From the NCBI RefSeq assembly GCF_006496635.1, contig NZ_CP022958.1, positions 1,984,001 through 2,048,000 on the forward strand: DNA of 64,000 bases. The letters are read 5' to 3'. A program made the translations under genes and the position numbers. This document shows positions 39,281-48,245 of this stretch, piece by piece (the stretch's first letter is position 1; the number at the start of each line of letters is the position of its first letter). The notes under the pieces are model-generated. The model did not search any database. It saw only the letters and a program-made list of their open reading frames with translations, and was not told the origin of the DNA. The DNA is from Azoarcus sp. DD4 (GTDB taxonomy: Bacteria > Pseudomonadota > Gammaproteobacteria > Burkholderiales > Rhodocyclaceae).

Positions 39281-41890
39281 GTGCTTGAAGCCTACCGTGC
39301 CCATGTCGCCGAGCGTGCCGCCCTCGGCATCCCGCCGCTGCCCCTGACCAAGCAGCAAACCGCCGAGCTGGTCGAACTGCTCAAGAACCCGCCCGCCGGC
39401 GAGGAAGCCTTCCTTGTCGAACTGCTCACCCATCGCGTGCCGGCCGGTGTGGACGATGCAGCCAAGGTCAAGGCCGAGTTCCTGGCCAAGGTCGCCAAGG
39501 GCGAAGAATCCTGTGGTCTGGTCTCCCGTGCCAAGGCCACCGAACTGCTGGGCACCATGCTCGGCGGTTTCAACATCAAGCCGCTGATCGACCTGCTCGC
39601 CGACGCCGAAGTCGGCACGGTGGCCGCCACCGGTCTGAAGAGCACGCTGCTGATGTTCGATTACTTCCACGACGTCAAGGAACTGGCCGCCGCCGGCAAC
39701 GCCAACGCCAAGGCCGTGATGCAGTCCTGGGCCGACGCCGAGTGGTTCACCAGCCGCCCGGAAGTGCCGGCTTCGCAGAAGCTGACGGTGTTCAAGGTCA
39801 CCGGCGAAACCAACACCGACGACCTCTCGCCGGCGCCGGACGCCTGGTCGCGTCCCGACATCCCGCTGCACGCGCTGGCGATGCTGAAGAACGCGCGTCC
39901 GGGTATCACCCCGGAAGAGCCGGGCGTGCGCGGCCCGGTCAAGTTCCTCGAAGAACTCAAGGCCAAGGGCAACCTGGTCGCCTACGTCGGCGACGTGGTC
40001 GGCACCGGCTCCTCGCGCAAGTCCGCCACCAACTCGGTGCTGTGGTTCACCGGCGAAGACATCCCCTTCGTGCCGAACAAGCGTTTCGGCGGCGTGTGCC
40101 TGGGCTCCAAGATCGCCCCGATCTTCTTCAATACCATGGAAGACGCCGGCGCGCTGCCGATCGAGATCGACGCCGGCCAGATGGACATGGGCGACGAGAT
40201 CGAGCTCAAGGTCGATGCCGCCACCGGCAAGGTCACCGCGCTCAAGAATGGCGCCGTGATCGCCGAATCGCAGCTCAAGACCCTGGTCATCCTCGACGAA
40301 GTGCGCGCCGGTGGCCGCATTCCGCTGATCATCGGCCGTGGTCTTACCACCAAGGCGCGCGAAGCGCTGGGCCTGCCGCCCTCCACCCTGTTCCGCCTGC
40401 CGCAGGCGCCCGCCGATTCCGGCAAGGGCTTCTCGCTGGCACAGAAGATGGTTGGCCGTGCCTGCGGACTGCCGCTCATTGGCGGAAATCAGCAGGGCAT
40501 CCGCCCGGGCACCTACTGCGAACCGAAGATGACCACCGTCGGCTCGCAGGACACCACCGGCCCGATGACCCGCGACGAACTCAAGGATCTGGCCTGCCTC
40601 GGTTTCTCCGCCGATCTGGTGATGCAGTCCTTCTGCCACACCGCGGCCTACCCGAAGCTGGTCGACGTCAAGATGCACCGCGAGCTGCCGAGCTTCATCA
40701 GCACCCGCGGCGGCGTCGCGCTGCGTCCGGGCGACGGCGTGATCCACTCCTGGCTCAACCGCCTGCTGCTGCCGGATACCGTCGGCACCGGCGGCGACAG
40801 CCACACCCGCTTCCCGATCGGCATCTCCTTCCCGGCCGGTTCCGGTCTGGTCGCCTTTGCCGCCGCCACCGGCGTGATGCCGCTGGACATGCCGGAATCG
40901 GTGCTGGTGCGCTTCAAGGGCACCATGCAGCCGGGCGTCACCCTGCGTGACCTGGTCAACGCGATCCCGCTGTACGCGATCAAGCAGGGTCTGCTGACCG
41001 TCGAGAAAAAGGGCAAGAAGAACATCTTCTCCGGCCGCATCCTCGAAATCGAAGGCCTGCCGGATCTGAAGGTCGAACAGGCCTTCGAACTGACCGACGC
41101 CTCGGCCGAGCGCTCCGCCGCCGGTTGTACGGTCCACCTCAACAAGGCGCCGATCGTCGAGTACATGAACTCGAACATCACCCTGATGAAGTGGATGATC
41201 GCCAACGGCTACCAGGATGCCCGCACCCTCAAGCGTCGCATCAAGGCCATGGAAGACTGGATCGCCAACGGCGAACTGCTGTCGGGCGATGCCGACGCCG
41301 AGTACGCCGCGGTCATCGAGATCGATCTGGCCGACATCAAGGAGCCGATCGTCGCCTGCCCGAACGACCCGGACGACGTCAAGCTGCTGTCCGAAGTCGC
41401 GGGCGACAAGATCGACGAAGTCTTCATCGGTTCGTGCATGACCAACATCGGTCACTTCCGCGCGGCCGGCAAGGTGCTGGACGGCAAGTCCGACATCCCG
41501 ACCCGACTGTGGATCGCCCCGCCCACCAAGATGGACGCGATGATCCTCAACGAGGAAGGCTACTACGGCGTGCTCGGCAAGTCCGGCGCCCGCATGGAGA
41601 TGCCGGGCTGCTCGCTGTGCATGGGCAACCAGGCGCAGATCCGCAAGGGCAGCACCGCGATGTCGACCTCGACGCGCAACTTCCCGAACCGTCTCGGCAT
41701 CGACACCCGCGTGTATCTGGGTTCGGCCGAACTGTCCGCGGTGTGCGCGCTGATGGGCAAGATCCCGACCGTCGAGGAGTATCTGGCCCAGGTGGAAGTG
41801 GTCAACAAGAAGGCTGCCGACATCTACCGCTACATGAACTTCGACCAGATCGAAGAGTTCAAGAGCGTCGCCGATACCGTCGAGGTCTGA
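39281..41890 (+). CDS. acnB: Aconitate hydratase B
   Basis: An 869-residue bifunctional aconitase B / 2-methylisocitrate dehydratase, the main TCA isozyme in proteobacteria. It begins with the HEAT-like domain (LEAYRAHVAERAALGIPP). The body is close to E. coli AcnB (VFKVTGETNTDDLSPAPDAW, GDVVGTGSSRKSATNS, GSQDTTGPMTRDELKD). The cluster cysteines are in IGSCMTNIGHF and PGCSLCMGNQ. A short insertion, LPLIGGNQQ, follows GRACG relative to E. coli. The GTG start at 39281 follows a strong GGAAGGAAG. A terminator lies 66 bp after the stop. Confidence 0.97.
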   Translation: MLEAYRAHVAERAALGIPPLPLTKQQTAELVELLKNPPAGEEAFLVELLTHRVPAGVDDAAKVKAEFLAKVAKGEESCGLVSRAKATELLGTMLGGFNIKPLIDLLADAEVGTVAATGLKSTLLMFDYFHDVKELAAAGNANAKAVMQSWADAEWFTSRPEVPASQKLTVFKVTGETNTDDLSPAPDAWSRPDIPLHALAMLKNARPGITPEEPGVRGPVKFLEELKAKGNLVAYVGDVVGTGSSRKSATNSVLWFTGEDIPFVPNKRFGGVCLGSKIAPIFFNTMEDAGALPIEIDAGQMDMGDEIELKVDAATGKVTALKNGAVIAESQLKTLVILDEVRAGGRIPLIIGRGLTTKAREALGLPPSTLFRLPQAPADSGKGFSLAQKMVGRACGLPLIGGNQQGIRPGTYCEPKMTTVGSQDTTGPMTRDELKDLACLGFSADLVMQSFCHTAAYPKLVDVKMHRELPSFISTRGGVALRPGDGVIHSWLNRLLLPDTVGTGGDSHTRFPIGISFPAGSGLVAFAAATGVMPLDMPESVLVRFKGTMQPGVTLRDLVNAIPLYAIKQGLLTVEKKGKKNIFSGRILEIEGLPDLKVEQAFELTDASAERSAAGCTVHLNKAPIVEYMNSNITLMKWMIANGYQDARTLKRRIKAMEDWIANGELLSGDADAEYAAVIEIDLADIKEPIVACPNDPDDVKLLSEVAGDKIDEVFIGSCMTNIGHFRAAGKVLDGKSDIPTRLWIAPPTKMDAMILNEEGYYGVLGKSGARMEMPGCSLCMGNQAQIRKGSTAMSTSTRNFPNRLGIDTRVYLGSAELSAVCALMGKIPTVEEYLAQVEVVNKKAADIYRYMNFDQIEEFKSVADTVEV

Positions 41891-41955
41891 GCTTCAAGGT
41901 TTGAGGTAGGGAGACTGGAGCAGGGCGCCCCAAGAGCGTCCGCCCATCGATGAGG

Positions 41956-41997
41956 AACGCCCCTGTCCGGGTTGCCGGCAGGGGCGTTTGTTTTTTT
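41956..41997 (+). terminator. Rho-independent terminator of acnB
   Basis: A 10-bp stem AACGCCCCTG / CAGGGGCGTT (41956-41965 with 41979-41988), with an inner CCGG/CCGG pairing, runs into a long T-tract ending at 41997. Confidence 0.92.
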
Positions 41998-42179
41998 CGC
42001 GTCGTTCGCAGCGCGGATCATTGCCGCGGCGGTCTGTCATCGGCCGATGCCCGGCGGTGGACGGCGACGGGCTTGAAAGTGAGAAGAATTTGCAAGCGGA
42101 CGTACTTTGCCGTCGTCGGATGGAGTATCGGGAGCTATTCTCCAGTTAGGCGGAGTGGTGTTCGGCAAGGGGCGCGGCC

Positions 42180-44570
42180 ATGAGCGAGTCGAGAAAGGGC
42201 GGGCACGCGGCGGACGGCGGTGACGCGTGGCAGTGCGGCGGGGCATTGGCGGTGTTGCGCGCAATCAATTCGATGATCATCGACGCCGGCGATGAAGACC
42301 TGCTGCTCGCTGACGCCTGCCGGAGTGTGGTCGAGATCGGCGGCTACGACTGTGCCTGGATCGGCTATCCCGACGGCGACGATGGCGCTTTGCGGATTGC
42401 GGCCGCCTGCGGTGCCGAGGCGGGCGAGTTCGGGCGCCTGGCCTTGTCGCCGGTTGGCGGCGAGGACGGGGGCGGCCTGCTGGAGCGGCTGCGGCTCGGC
42501 TGGTCGTGGCAGGTGCCTATGTCGGCGATGGGCGCTGGGTCCGCACTGGCGATCCTGCCCTTGGGGAGCGGCGCGGGCCTCCTCGGTGTCATGGTGGTGC
42601 GTGACCGGCAGCCCCTGCAGTCGGCGGAGCTCGCCCTGTTGCACGAGGCGGCGCGTAGCCTGGCCTACGGTGTCGCGACGCTGCGCTCGACCCTGGCGAG
42701 GACGCGTGCCGAGGCAGAGTTGCACCGCGTCGAACGTGCCAGGCGCACCCTGAGCGCAACCAATCGCGCCTTGGTGCGGACCACCGACGAACTCGCGCTG
42801 CTCGGCGAAATCTGCCGGGTGATCGTGGAGGAGGGTGGTTATCGCTACGCCTGGGTGGGCTATGCCCGCCGCGACGAGAGCCGCGGCGTCGACGTGATGG
42901 CGCACGTGGGCGTCGAACGTGCCCATCTCGAAGGGCTGCGCCTGACCTGGGCGGACAGCGAGCGCGGCCGCAGCGCCACCGGGATGGCGATACGCACCGG
43001 ACAGCCGAGCATAGGCCGCAACATCCTCACCGATCCGGATCTCGCGCCTTGGCGCGACGAGGCCCTGCGCCGCGGTTATGCGGCGGTGTCCGCCTTTCCG
43101 CTGACGGTGGCGGGCGAGGTCATCGGCAACCTGAGCATCGCCGCGGTCGAGCCCGATGCCTTCGATGCGGCCGAAGCCGACCTGCTCGGCGAACTCGCCG
43201 GCGACCTGGCCTTCGGCATCGAAACCCTGCGCATGCGCCAGCGCAGCCGGGAGGCGGAGGCCACGATCAAGCGCATGGCCGAGCAGGACGCGCTGACCGG
43301 CCTGCCCAACCGCTGGCGGCTGCGCATGCGGCTGGAAGAGGAAATCCGCGCGGCCAGGGCCGGACATCGCCCCTTCGCGCTGCTTATGCTCGGCATCGAC
43401 CATTTCCAGGAGATCAACGAGACGCTCGGCTACCAGCAGGGCGACGCGATGCTGTGCGAGGTCGCGGCGCGGGTAGCGCGCGCCGTGACCGACGGCGCCA
43501 ACGTGGCGCGCATGGGCGAGGCCGAGTTTGCCGTTCTGTTAACCAATTGCGATGCCGGGGGAGCGTCGGTGGCGGCACAGCGCATCCTCGCCGAGATGTT
43601 CGATCCCGTGGCGATCGGGGACGTCATGCTGGATGCCGGCAGCAGCATCGGCATCGCGGTGTTCCCCGGTCACGGTACCGAACCGGATGCACTGGTGCGG
43701 CGCGCCAACGTGGCGATGCACCAGGCACGCCAGAGCGGCCACGGTTATGCGCTCTACACCGGTGGGCGGGACCGCGAGTGCGCCCGCCGGCTGGCGCTGA
43801 TCGGCGACCTGCACCGCGCGATCGAAGGCAGCGAGCTGCAGCTCTATTGCCAGCCCAAGGCACGCTTTTCGAACCGGGAGATCTGCGGCGTCGAGGCCCT
43901 GGTGCGATGGCAGCATCCCCAACTGGGCATGATCTCGCCCAACGAATTCATCGGCCTGGCCGAGCACAGCGGCCTGATCAGTCCGCTGACCGATTGGGTG
44001 ATGCAGGCCGCCTTCCGCCAGGCCTATGTGTGGCGTGAGGCCGGGCTGCGTTTGCCGATGGCGGTCAATCTCTCCGCCCGCGACCTGCGCGATCCGCGAC
44101 TGGTCGAGCGGGTGCGCAACCTGCTCACCACCTGGGGAGGGGAGCCGGAGGGGGTGCAGTTCGAACTCACCGAAAGCGCGCTGATGCAGGATCCGCAAGG
44201 CAGCCTGGACAGCATGAAACGCCTGAAGGATCTGGGGGTGGAGCTCTTCATCGACGATTTCGGCACCGGCTATTCCTCGCTCGCCTATCTGCAGAAGCTG
44301 CCGGTCGATGCGATCAAGATCGACCAGTCCTTCGTGCACGACATGCTGTCCAACAGCGATTCCGCGGTGATCGTGCGGTCGACGATAGATCTGGCCCACG
44401 ACCTCGATCTCGAAGTCGTCGCCGAGGGCGTGGAGGATCACGCCGGTTGGGAACACCTGGCGGCGCAGGGTTGCGACGTCTGCCAGGGCTATGTGCTGAG
44501 CCATCCGATTCCGGCCGAGGCCTATGCCGGGTGGGTGAGTGGAGGTGCCTCGGGCAGGGTGCTGATGTAA
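42180..44570 (+). CDS. GAF-GAF-GGDEF(degenerate)-EAL cyclic-di-GMP protein
   Basis: A 796-residue cytosolic signalling protein. Two GAF domains (about 20-175 and 205-360) precede a GGDEF domain (about 370-530) and an EAL domain (about 545-790). The GGDEF catalytic motif is replaced by GEAEF near residue 444, so cyclase activity is probably lost and the domain may only bind GTP. The EAL domain looks active: EALVRW at about 571, NLSARDL, FELTES, DDFGTGYSSLAY, KIDQSFV and AEGVED. Most likely a GAF-regulated c-di-GMP phosphodiesterase. The gene stands alone between the acnB terminator and a cytochrome gene. Confidence 0.92.
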   Translation: MSESRKGGHAADGGDAWQCGGALAVLRAINSMIIDAGDEDLLLADACRSVVEIGGYDCAWIGYPDGDDGALRIAAACGAEAGEFGRLALSPVGGEDGGGLLERLRLGWSWQVPMSAMGAGSALAILPLGSGAGLLGVMVVRDRQPLQSAELALLHEAARSLAYGVATLRSTLARTRAEAELHRVERARRTLSATNRALVRTTDELALLGEICRVIVEEGGYRYAWVGYARRDESRGVDVMAHVGVERAHLEGLRLTWADSERGRSATGMAIRTGQPSIGRNILTDPDLAPWRDEALRRGYAAVSAFPLTVAGEVIGNLSIAAVEPDAFDAAEADLLGELAGDLAFGIETLRMRQRSREAEATIKRMAEQDALTGLPNRWRLRMRLEEEIRAARAGHRPFALLMLGIDHFQEINETLGYQQGDAMLCEVAARVARAVTDGANVARMGEAEFAVLLTNCDAGGASVAAQRILAEMFDPVAIGDVMLDAGSSIGIAVFPGHGTEPDALVRRANVAMHQARQSGHGYALYTGGRDRECARRLALIGDLHRAIEGSELQLYCQPKARFSNREICGVEALVRWQHPQLGMISPNEFIGLAEHSGLISPLTDWVMQAAFRQAYVWREAGLRLPMAVNLSARDLRDPRLVERVRNLLTTWGGEPEGVQFELTESALMQDPQGSLDSMKRLKDLGVELFIDDFGTGYSSLAYLQKLPVDAIKIDQSFVHDMLSNSDSAVIVRSTIDLAHDLDLEVVAEGVEDHAGWEHLAAQGCDVCQGYVLSHPIPAEAYAGWVSGGASGRVLM

Positions 44571-44708
44571 GCGGGCTTTAAGAGAAATTTAGGCTTTCAG
44601 ACAGTGCAATTTAGGAATCCCCTGTGCCCGGCAGGCGCATGCTGCGCCCCGTCCGCCAAGTCGTGACGCGAGCTTGCGGACTCCCATCCCGAGACCAGGA
44701 GAATTTCG

Positions 44709-45194
44709 ATGAACAAGTTATCGACCGGCATTGCCGTGGCTGCGGTGCTATTCGTTTCGCAGGCGGCCTGTGCGGCCGGGAATCAGGCCACGCGCGCCGA
44801 ACAGCAGCGCGGCCGCTATATCGTGCAGATCGCCGGCTGCAACGATTGCCATACCCCCAACTATGCGATGAGTGGCGGCAAGGTCGCCGAGGCCGAATGG
44901 CTGACCGGCGACAGGCTGGGGTGGAACGGTCCGTGGGGGACGAGCTATCCGTCCAATCTGCGGAACTACTTCTCGCGCGTTTCCGAGGCGGATTGGCTGA
45001 AGACCGCCCGCCAGGCCAATTACCGTCCGCCGATGCCGTCCAGCGTGTTGCACGACATGAGCACGGCCGACCTGCGCGCCGTCTGGCGTTTCGTGCGAGC
45101 GCTCGGTCCCGCCGGGGAGGAGGCCCCGGCCTACTTGCCGCCGACGCAGCAGCCGGAAGGGCCGGTGGTGCGCTTTCCGATGCCGCCGGGCTGA
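44709..45194 (+). CDS. Periplasmic monohaem c-type cytochrome
   Basis: A 161-residue protein with a signal peptide (1-22, AACA-AG) and one haem motif, CNDCH at 44-48, followed by TPNYAM. The segment GWNGPWGTSYPSNLRNYF resembles cytochrome subunits of periplasmic dehydrogenases, with PPMPSSVLHDMS possibly carrying the distal Met ligand. No dehydrogenase gene is adjacent. A 138-bp region precedes it, and AGGAGAATTTCG supplies a ribosome-binding site. Confidence 0.88.
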   Translation: MNKLSTGIAVAAVLFVSQAACAAGNQATRAEQQRGRYIVQIAGCNDCHTPNYAMSGGKVAEAEWLTGDRLGWNGPWGTSYPSNLRNYFSRVSEADWLKTARQANYRPPMPSSVLHDMSTADLRAVWRFVRALGPAGEEAPAYLPPTQQPEGPVVRFPMPPG

Positions 45195-45279
45195 CGGCGG
45201 TCGCCCGGACCAAGCGATACGCATTTTTTCGCGGTGACACTACTGGCAGCGGGGGATATACGGCTATGATTCCGGCACC

Positions 45280-45777
45280 ATGCCGGACATGCCCTTGCCC
45301 CTGCTCGATGCTGCTTCTTCCGTTTTCATCGCTGGTCCGGTGAGCATGAACGTCGCGGCATCCCGCCCGGGCGGGTTTCCGGCCTTGTCGCGTGCGGTCG
45401 GTTGCCGGGTGTCCTCGGACAGGCGGCACGTAACCGTGCTGGTAGGGGCGGCGATGGCGGCGGAGGTGATCGAAGGCGTGCGGCGCAATGCCGCCTTCGC
45501 GGCGGTTTTCAGCGATCCGCCGAGCCATCGCACGCTGCAGCTCAAGGGCAAGGACGCCATCGTGCTGCCGGCCGAAGCGGGCGACGCCGCGCTGGCGGAC
45601 GCTTACCGCGCCGGTTTCGCCGCGGTGCTGGAGCCGATGGGCTTTCCACCGGCGATCATCCACGCCTTCCTCGCCGTCCCGGCCGACGATCTCGTCACCG
45701 TGCGCTTCACGCCGTCGTCGGTGTTCCAGCAGACACCCGGGCCGCATGCCGGCGAGCCGCTGGGGGGCAGCGCGTGA
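45280..45777 (+). CDS. Pyridoxamine 5'-phosphate oxidase-like protein
   Basis: A 165-residue protein that looks like a split-barrel FMN-binding PNPOx-family member: LDAASSVFIAGPVSMNVAAS, PALSRAVGCRVSSDRRHVTVLV and AVFSDPPSHRTLQLKGKDA fit the barrel strands. The final third is not recognised. I use the ATG at 45280 because the first strand lies before the next ATG. It overlaps the following PNPOx-GAF gene by GTGA, so the two are coupled and probably act together. Biochemical role unknown; such proteins are often flavin- or haem-binding reductases. Confidence 0.75.
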   Translation: MPDMPLPLLDAASSVFIAGPVSMNVAASRPGGFPALSRAVGCRVSSDRRHVTVLVGAAMAAEVIEGVRRNAAFAAVFSDPPSHRTLQLKGKDAIVLPAEAGDAALADAYRAGFAAVLEPMGFPPAIIHAFLAVPADDLVTVRFTPSSVFQQTPGPHAGEPLGGSA

Positions 45778-47135
45778 AGATCACGCTGGACGCCATCCGG
45801 GAATGCCTCGAAGGCGTCATCCCGGGCAACATCGCCACCTGCGCGGCAGACGGCACACCCAACGTCGCCTATCTTTCGCAGATCCAGTATGTGGATAGCG
45901 AGCATCTGGCGCTGTCCTACCAGTTCTTCAACAACACCCGGCGCAACATCCTTGCCTCGCCCTATGCCCGGATCGCCGCGATCGATCCGCACACCGGCGC
46001 GCACTTCCGGATGAGCCTGCACTACCTGCGCACCGAGGAATCCGGCCCGCTGTTCGAAAACATGAAGGCGCGGCTGGAAAGCATCGCCTCGCACACCGGC
46101 ATGAGCGGGGTCTTCCGACTGCTCGGGGCGGATATCTACCGGGTACTGGATATCGAACAGGTACCGGGTGAGACGCTGCCTTCGCCGCCGCGCCGCAACC
46201 TGCTGGCGGCCCTGCGCGCCTGTGCCGAGCAGTTGAGCGCCGCCACCGACCTCGATGCCTTGCTCGGCAAGCTGCTGGATGGGCTGGAGCGCCAGTTCGG
46301 CGTCGAACATGCGATGGTGCTGATGCTCGACGAAGCGGGCGGGCGGCTCTACACCGTCGCCAGCCGGGGCTATCCCAGCTCGGGTGTGGGCTCCGAGATC
46401 GCCCTCGGCGACGGCGTGATCGGCGTTGCGGCGCGTGAAAGGACGCCCATCCGCATCGGTCACTTCACGGCGCAGTACAGCTACGGCCGGGCAATTCGCG
46501 ACAGCCTGGCGCGTCAGGGTGGCGCCGGTATCGAGACCGAGATTCCCTTGCCGGGCTTGCCCGATTCCTGCAGCCAGCTGGCCGTGCCCATCATGGCCTG
46601 TCAGCGCCTGCTCGGCGTGCTGTACGTTGAGAGCGTGCAGGATCTGCGCTTCGGCTACGACGACGAGGACGCGCTGGTGACGCTGGCCGGTCAGGTCGGC
46701 GCCTGCATCCGCCTGCTGCAGCAGGCGCACGAACAGCCGCTGCTCGAGCAGCCGGACGAGACCGGGGCGGCGGCGGTAGCGGAAGACCCACCGCCGCGGC
46801 ATGGCGGACAGGCGGTGTCCTTGCGGCACTACGGCGAGAACGACAGCGTCTTCCTCGACGGCGACTACCTCATCAAGGGCGTGGCCGGGTCGATCTTCTG
46901 GGCGCTGGTGAGCGATTACGTCGACAAGGGCCGGACGGAGTTTTCCAACCGCGAACTGCGCCTCGATCGCCGCATTCACCTGCCCGACATCAGCGACAAT
47001 CTGGAAGCGCGGCTCATCCTGCTTGCCCGGAGGCTCGCCGAGCGCAAGGCCCCGTTGCGGCTCGAAAAGACCGGCCGCGGCCGTTTCCGGCTGTGCGTCG
47101 ACCGTCCGCTGGTGCTGGTCGACGCCGCGCCTTGA
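45774..47135 (+). CDS. PNPOx-like / GAF / winged-helix fusion protein
   Basis: A 453-residue fusion. Residues about 1-125 are a second PNPOx-like split barrel (IPGNIATCAADGTPNVAYLSQIQ split by the barrel turns). A GAF domain covers about 140-320 (LSAATDLDALLGKLLDGLER, SQLAVPIMACQRLLGVLYVES). The last 90 residues resemble an OmpR-type winged helix (SIFWALVSDYVDKGRTEFSN, RLILLARRLAERK, GRGRFRLCVDRP). This suggests a redox- or small-molecule-sensing transcription factor. The GTG start overlaps the upstream PNPOx gene as GTGA. It directly precedes the E1 dehydrogenase genes, which it could regulate. Confidence 0.8.
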   Translation: MKITLDAIRECLEGVIPGNIATCAADGTPNVAYLSQIQYVDSEHLALSYQFFNNTRRNILASPYARIAAIDPHTGAHFRMSLHYLRTEESGPLFENMKARLESIASHTGMSGVFRLLGADIYRVLDIEQVPGETLPSPPRRNLLAALRACAEQLSAATDLDALLGKLLDGLERQFGVEHAMVLMLDEAGGRLYTVASRGYPSSGVGSEIALGDGVIGVAARERTPIRIGHFTAQYSYGRAIRDSLARQGGAGIETEIPLPGLPDSCSQLAVPIMACQRLLGVLYVESVQDLRFGYDDEDALVTLAGQVGACIRLLQQAHEQPLLEQPDETGAAAVAEDPPPRHGGQAVSLRHYGENDSVFLDGDYLIKGVAGSIFWALVSDYVDKGRTEFSNRELRLDRRIHLPDISDNLEARLILLARRLAERKAPLRLEKTGRGRFRLCVDRPLVLVDAAP

Positions 47136-47164
47136 TGGCGGCCGGCGGCCTTGTGCCGTCCCAG

Positions 47165-47230
47165 CCTAAGAATTCCTTTCGATATTCCTAAGAGTTTCCT
47201 AAGCAGGTATTCGCCCGGCACCGCCGTCGC
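47165..47230 (+). promoter_or_regulatory. Phased CCTAAG repeats and a sigma-54-like -24/-12 element before the E1 genes
   Basis: CCTAAG occurs at 47165, 47187 and 47198, spaced 22 and 11 bp, i.e. on one DNA face. Downstream, CGGCACCGCCGTCGCT (47216-47231) has GG and GC separated by 10 bases as in -24/-12 promoters, with three mismatches to consensus. Expected initiation near 47242 fits a start codon at 47272. Low to moderate confidence; GG-N10-GC is common by chance in GC-rich DNA. Confidence 0.35.
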
Positions 47231-47271
47231 TACAGTGCGTCGCCATGAACCTGGCAACGAGGAGCCGAGGC

Positions 47272-48234
47272 ATGGATATCAAGGAATACGACGACAGCCC
47301 GGAGGCATTGCTGCAGGCAATGCTGCTGATCCGGGCCTACGAGCAGCGCGCGGTGGCGCTGCAGGCGGCACTGGGCGTACCCGGTACCTGCACCGCGGTC
47401 GGCCAGGAAGCGTCGGCTGTCGGTGTGGTGGCCGCACTCACGAAAGACGACCTCATCCTCACCAACCACCGCAGCGCGGGCCATCTGCTTGCCCGCGGCG
47501 CCGATCCCGGCCGCATGCTGGCCGAAGTGATGGGCAGGCGCGGTGGCTACTGCAAGGGCAAGAGCGGTTCGCTGCACATATCGGCGAAGGAGCTCGGCGT
47601 GGTCCTGACATCCACCATCGTCGGCGGCGAACTCGCGCTCGCCACCGGCGTGGCACTGGCGCAGAAGACGCTCGGCCGGCCGGGCGTGGTGGTGTGTTTC
47701 TTCGGCGACGGCGCCGCCTGCGAGGGCCGCTTCCACGAATCGCTCAATCTCGCTGCGGTGTGGGGGCTGCCCATCCTCTATGTGTGCGAGAACAACGAGT
47801 GGCAGGCTTTCGTCCATCGGCGCGAAACCATGGTCGGCGACAGCATCGCCGGTTGGGCGGCGCCTTACGGCATCGACTATGCCAGCGTGGACGGCAACGA
47901 CGTCGAGCAGGTCAGGGCGATTGCCGCCGAGGCGGTGGCGACGGTGCGCGCCGGTAGCCGGCCATTCTTGCTGGAGACGCGCACCTACCGGCTGCGCGGC
48001 CACTTCGAACCGGACGACCAGGCGTATGTAGACCCGCAGGAGCTGGCCGCCTGGCAGGCGCGCGATCCGCTGCCGCAGATGGAGGCCCGTCTGCTCGCGT
48101 CCGGCCTTTGCGATGCCGCCACGATCGCCGCAATGAAGGCCGAGGCGGAGGCGCGTGTCGCTGCCGGCTATGCCTACGCCATCGACTCGCCTTATCCGGG
48201 CGTCGCCGAACTTACCACCGACGTCTACGCCTGA
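47272..48234 (+). CDS. Thiamine-dependent dehydrogenase E1 alpha subunit (PdhA/AcoA-like)
   Basis: A 320-residue E1 alpha subunit. The ThDP-binding motif GDGAACEGRFHESLNLA continues to ENN about 30 residues later, and NHRSAGHLLARG and GGYCKGKSGSLHI are the family's active-site loops. Together with the next gene it forms an alpha2beta2 decarboxylase acting on pyruvate, acetoin or a branched-chain 2-oxoacid. The ATG at 47272 has a GGAG; an ATG at 47245 would lie almost at the putative transcription start. E2 and E3 genes are absent nearby, so the acceptor lipoyl protein must come from elsewhere. Confidence 0.92.
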   Translation: MDIKEYDDSPEALLQAMLLIRAYEQRAVALQAALGVPGTCTAVGQEASAVGVVAALTKDDLILTNHRSAGHLLARGADPGRMLAEVMGRRGGYCKGKSGSLHISAKELGVVLTSTIVGGELALATGVALAQKTLGRPGVVVCFFGDGAACEGRFHESLNLAAVWGLPILYVCENNEWQAFVHRRETMVGDSIAGWAAPYGIDYASVDGNDVEQVRAIAAEAVATVRAGSRPFLLETRTYRLRGHFEPDDQAYVDPQELAAWQARDPLPQMEARLLASGLCDAATIAAMKAEAEARVAAGYAYAIDSPYPGVAELTTDVYA

Positions 48235-48245
48235 GGAGCACGAAG

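Noticed and set aside
39257..41455. A 732-codon open frame opposite acnB on the minus strand
   Set aside because: It is antisense to a highly conserved aconitase, has a His/Arg/Gly/Val-rich composition and no motif. Such frames arise from GC-biased third positions.
45402..45773. N-terminal extension of the PNPOx-GAF gene back to 45402
   Set aside because: The extension lies out of frame over the upstream PNPOx gene and is Arg/Gly-rich; the GTG at 45774 starts exactly at the domain and overlaps the previous stop as GTGA.
47245..47271. Earlier ATG at 47245 for the E1 alpha gene
   Set aside because: It lacks a ribosome-binding site and would lie about three bases from the putative transcription start; the ATG at 47272 has GGAG at good spacing and a conserved N-terminus.
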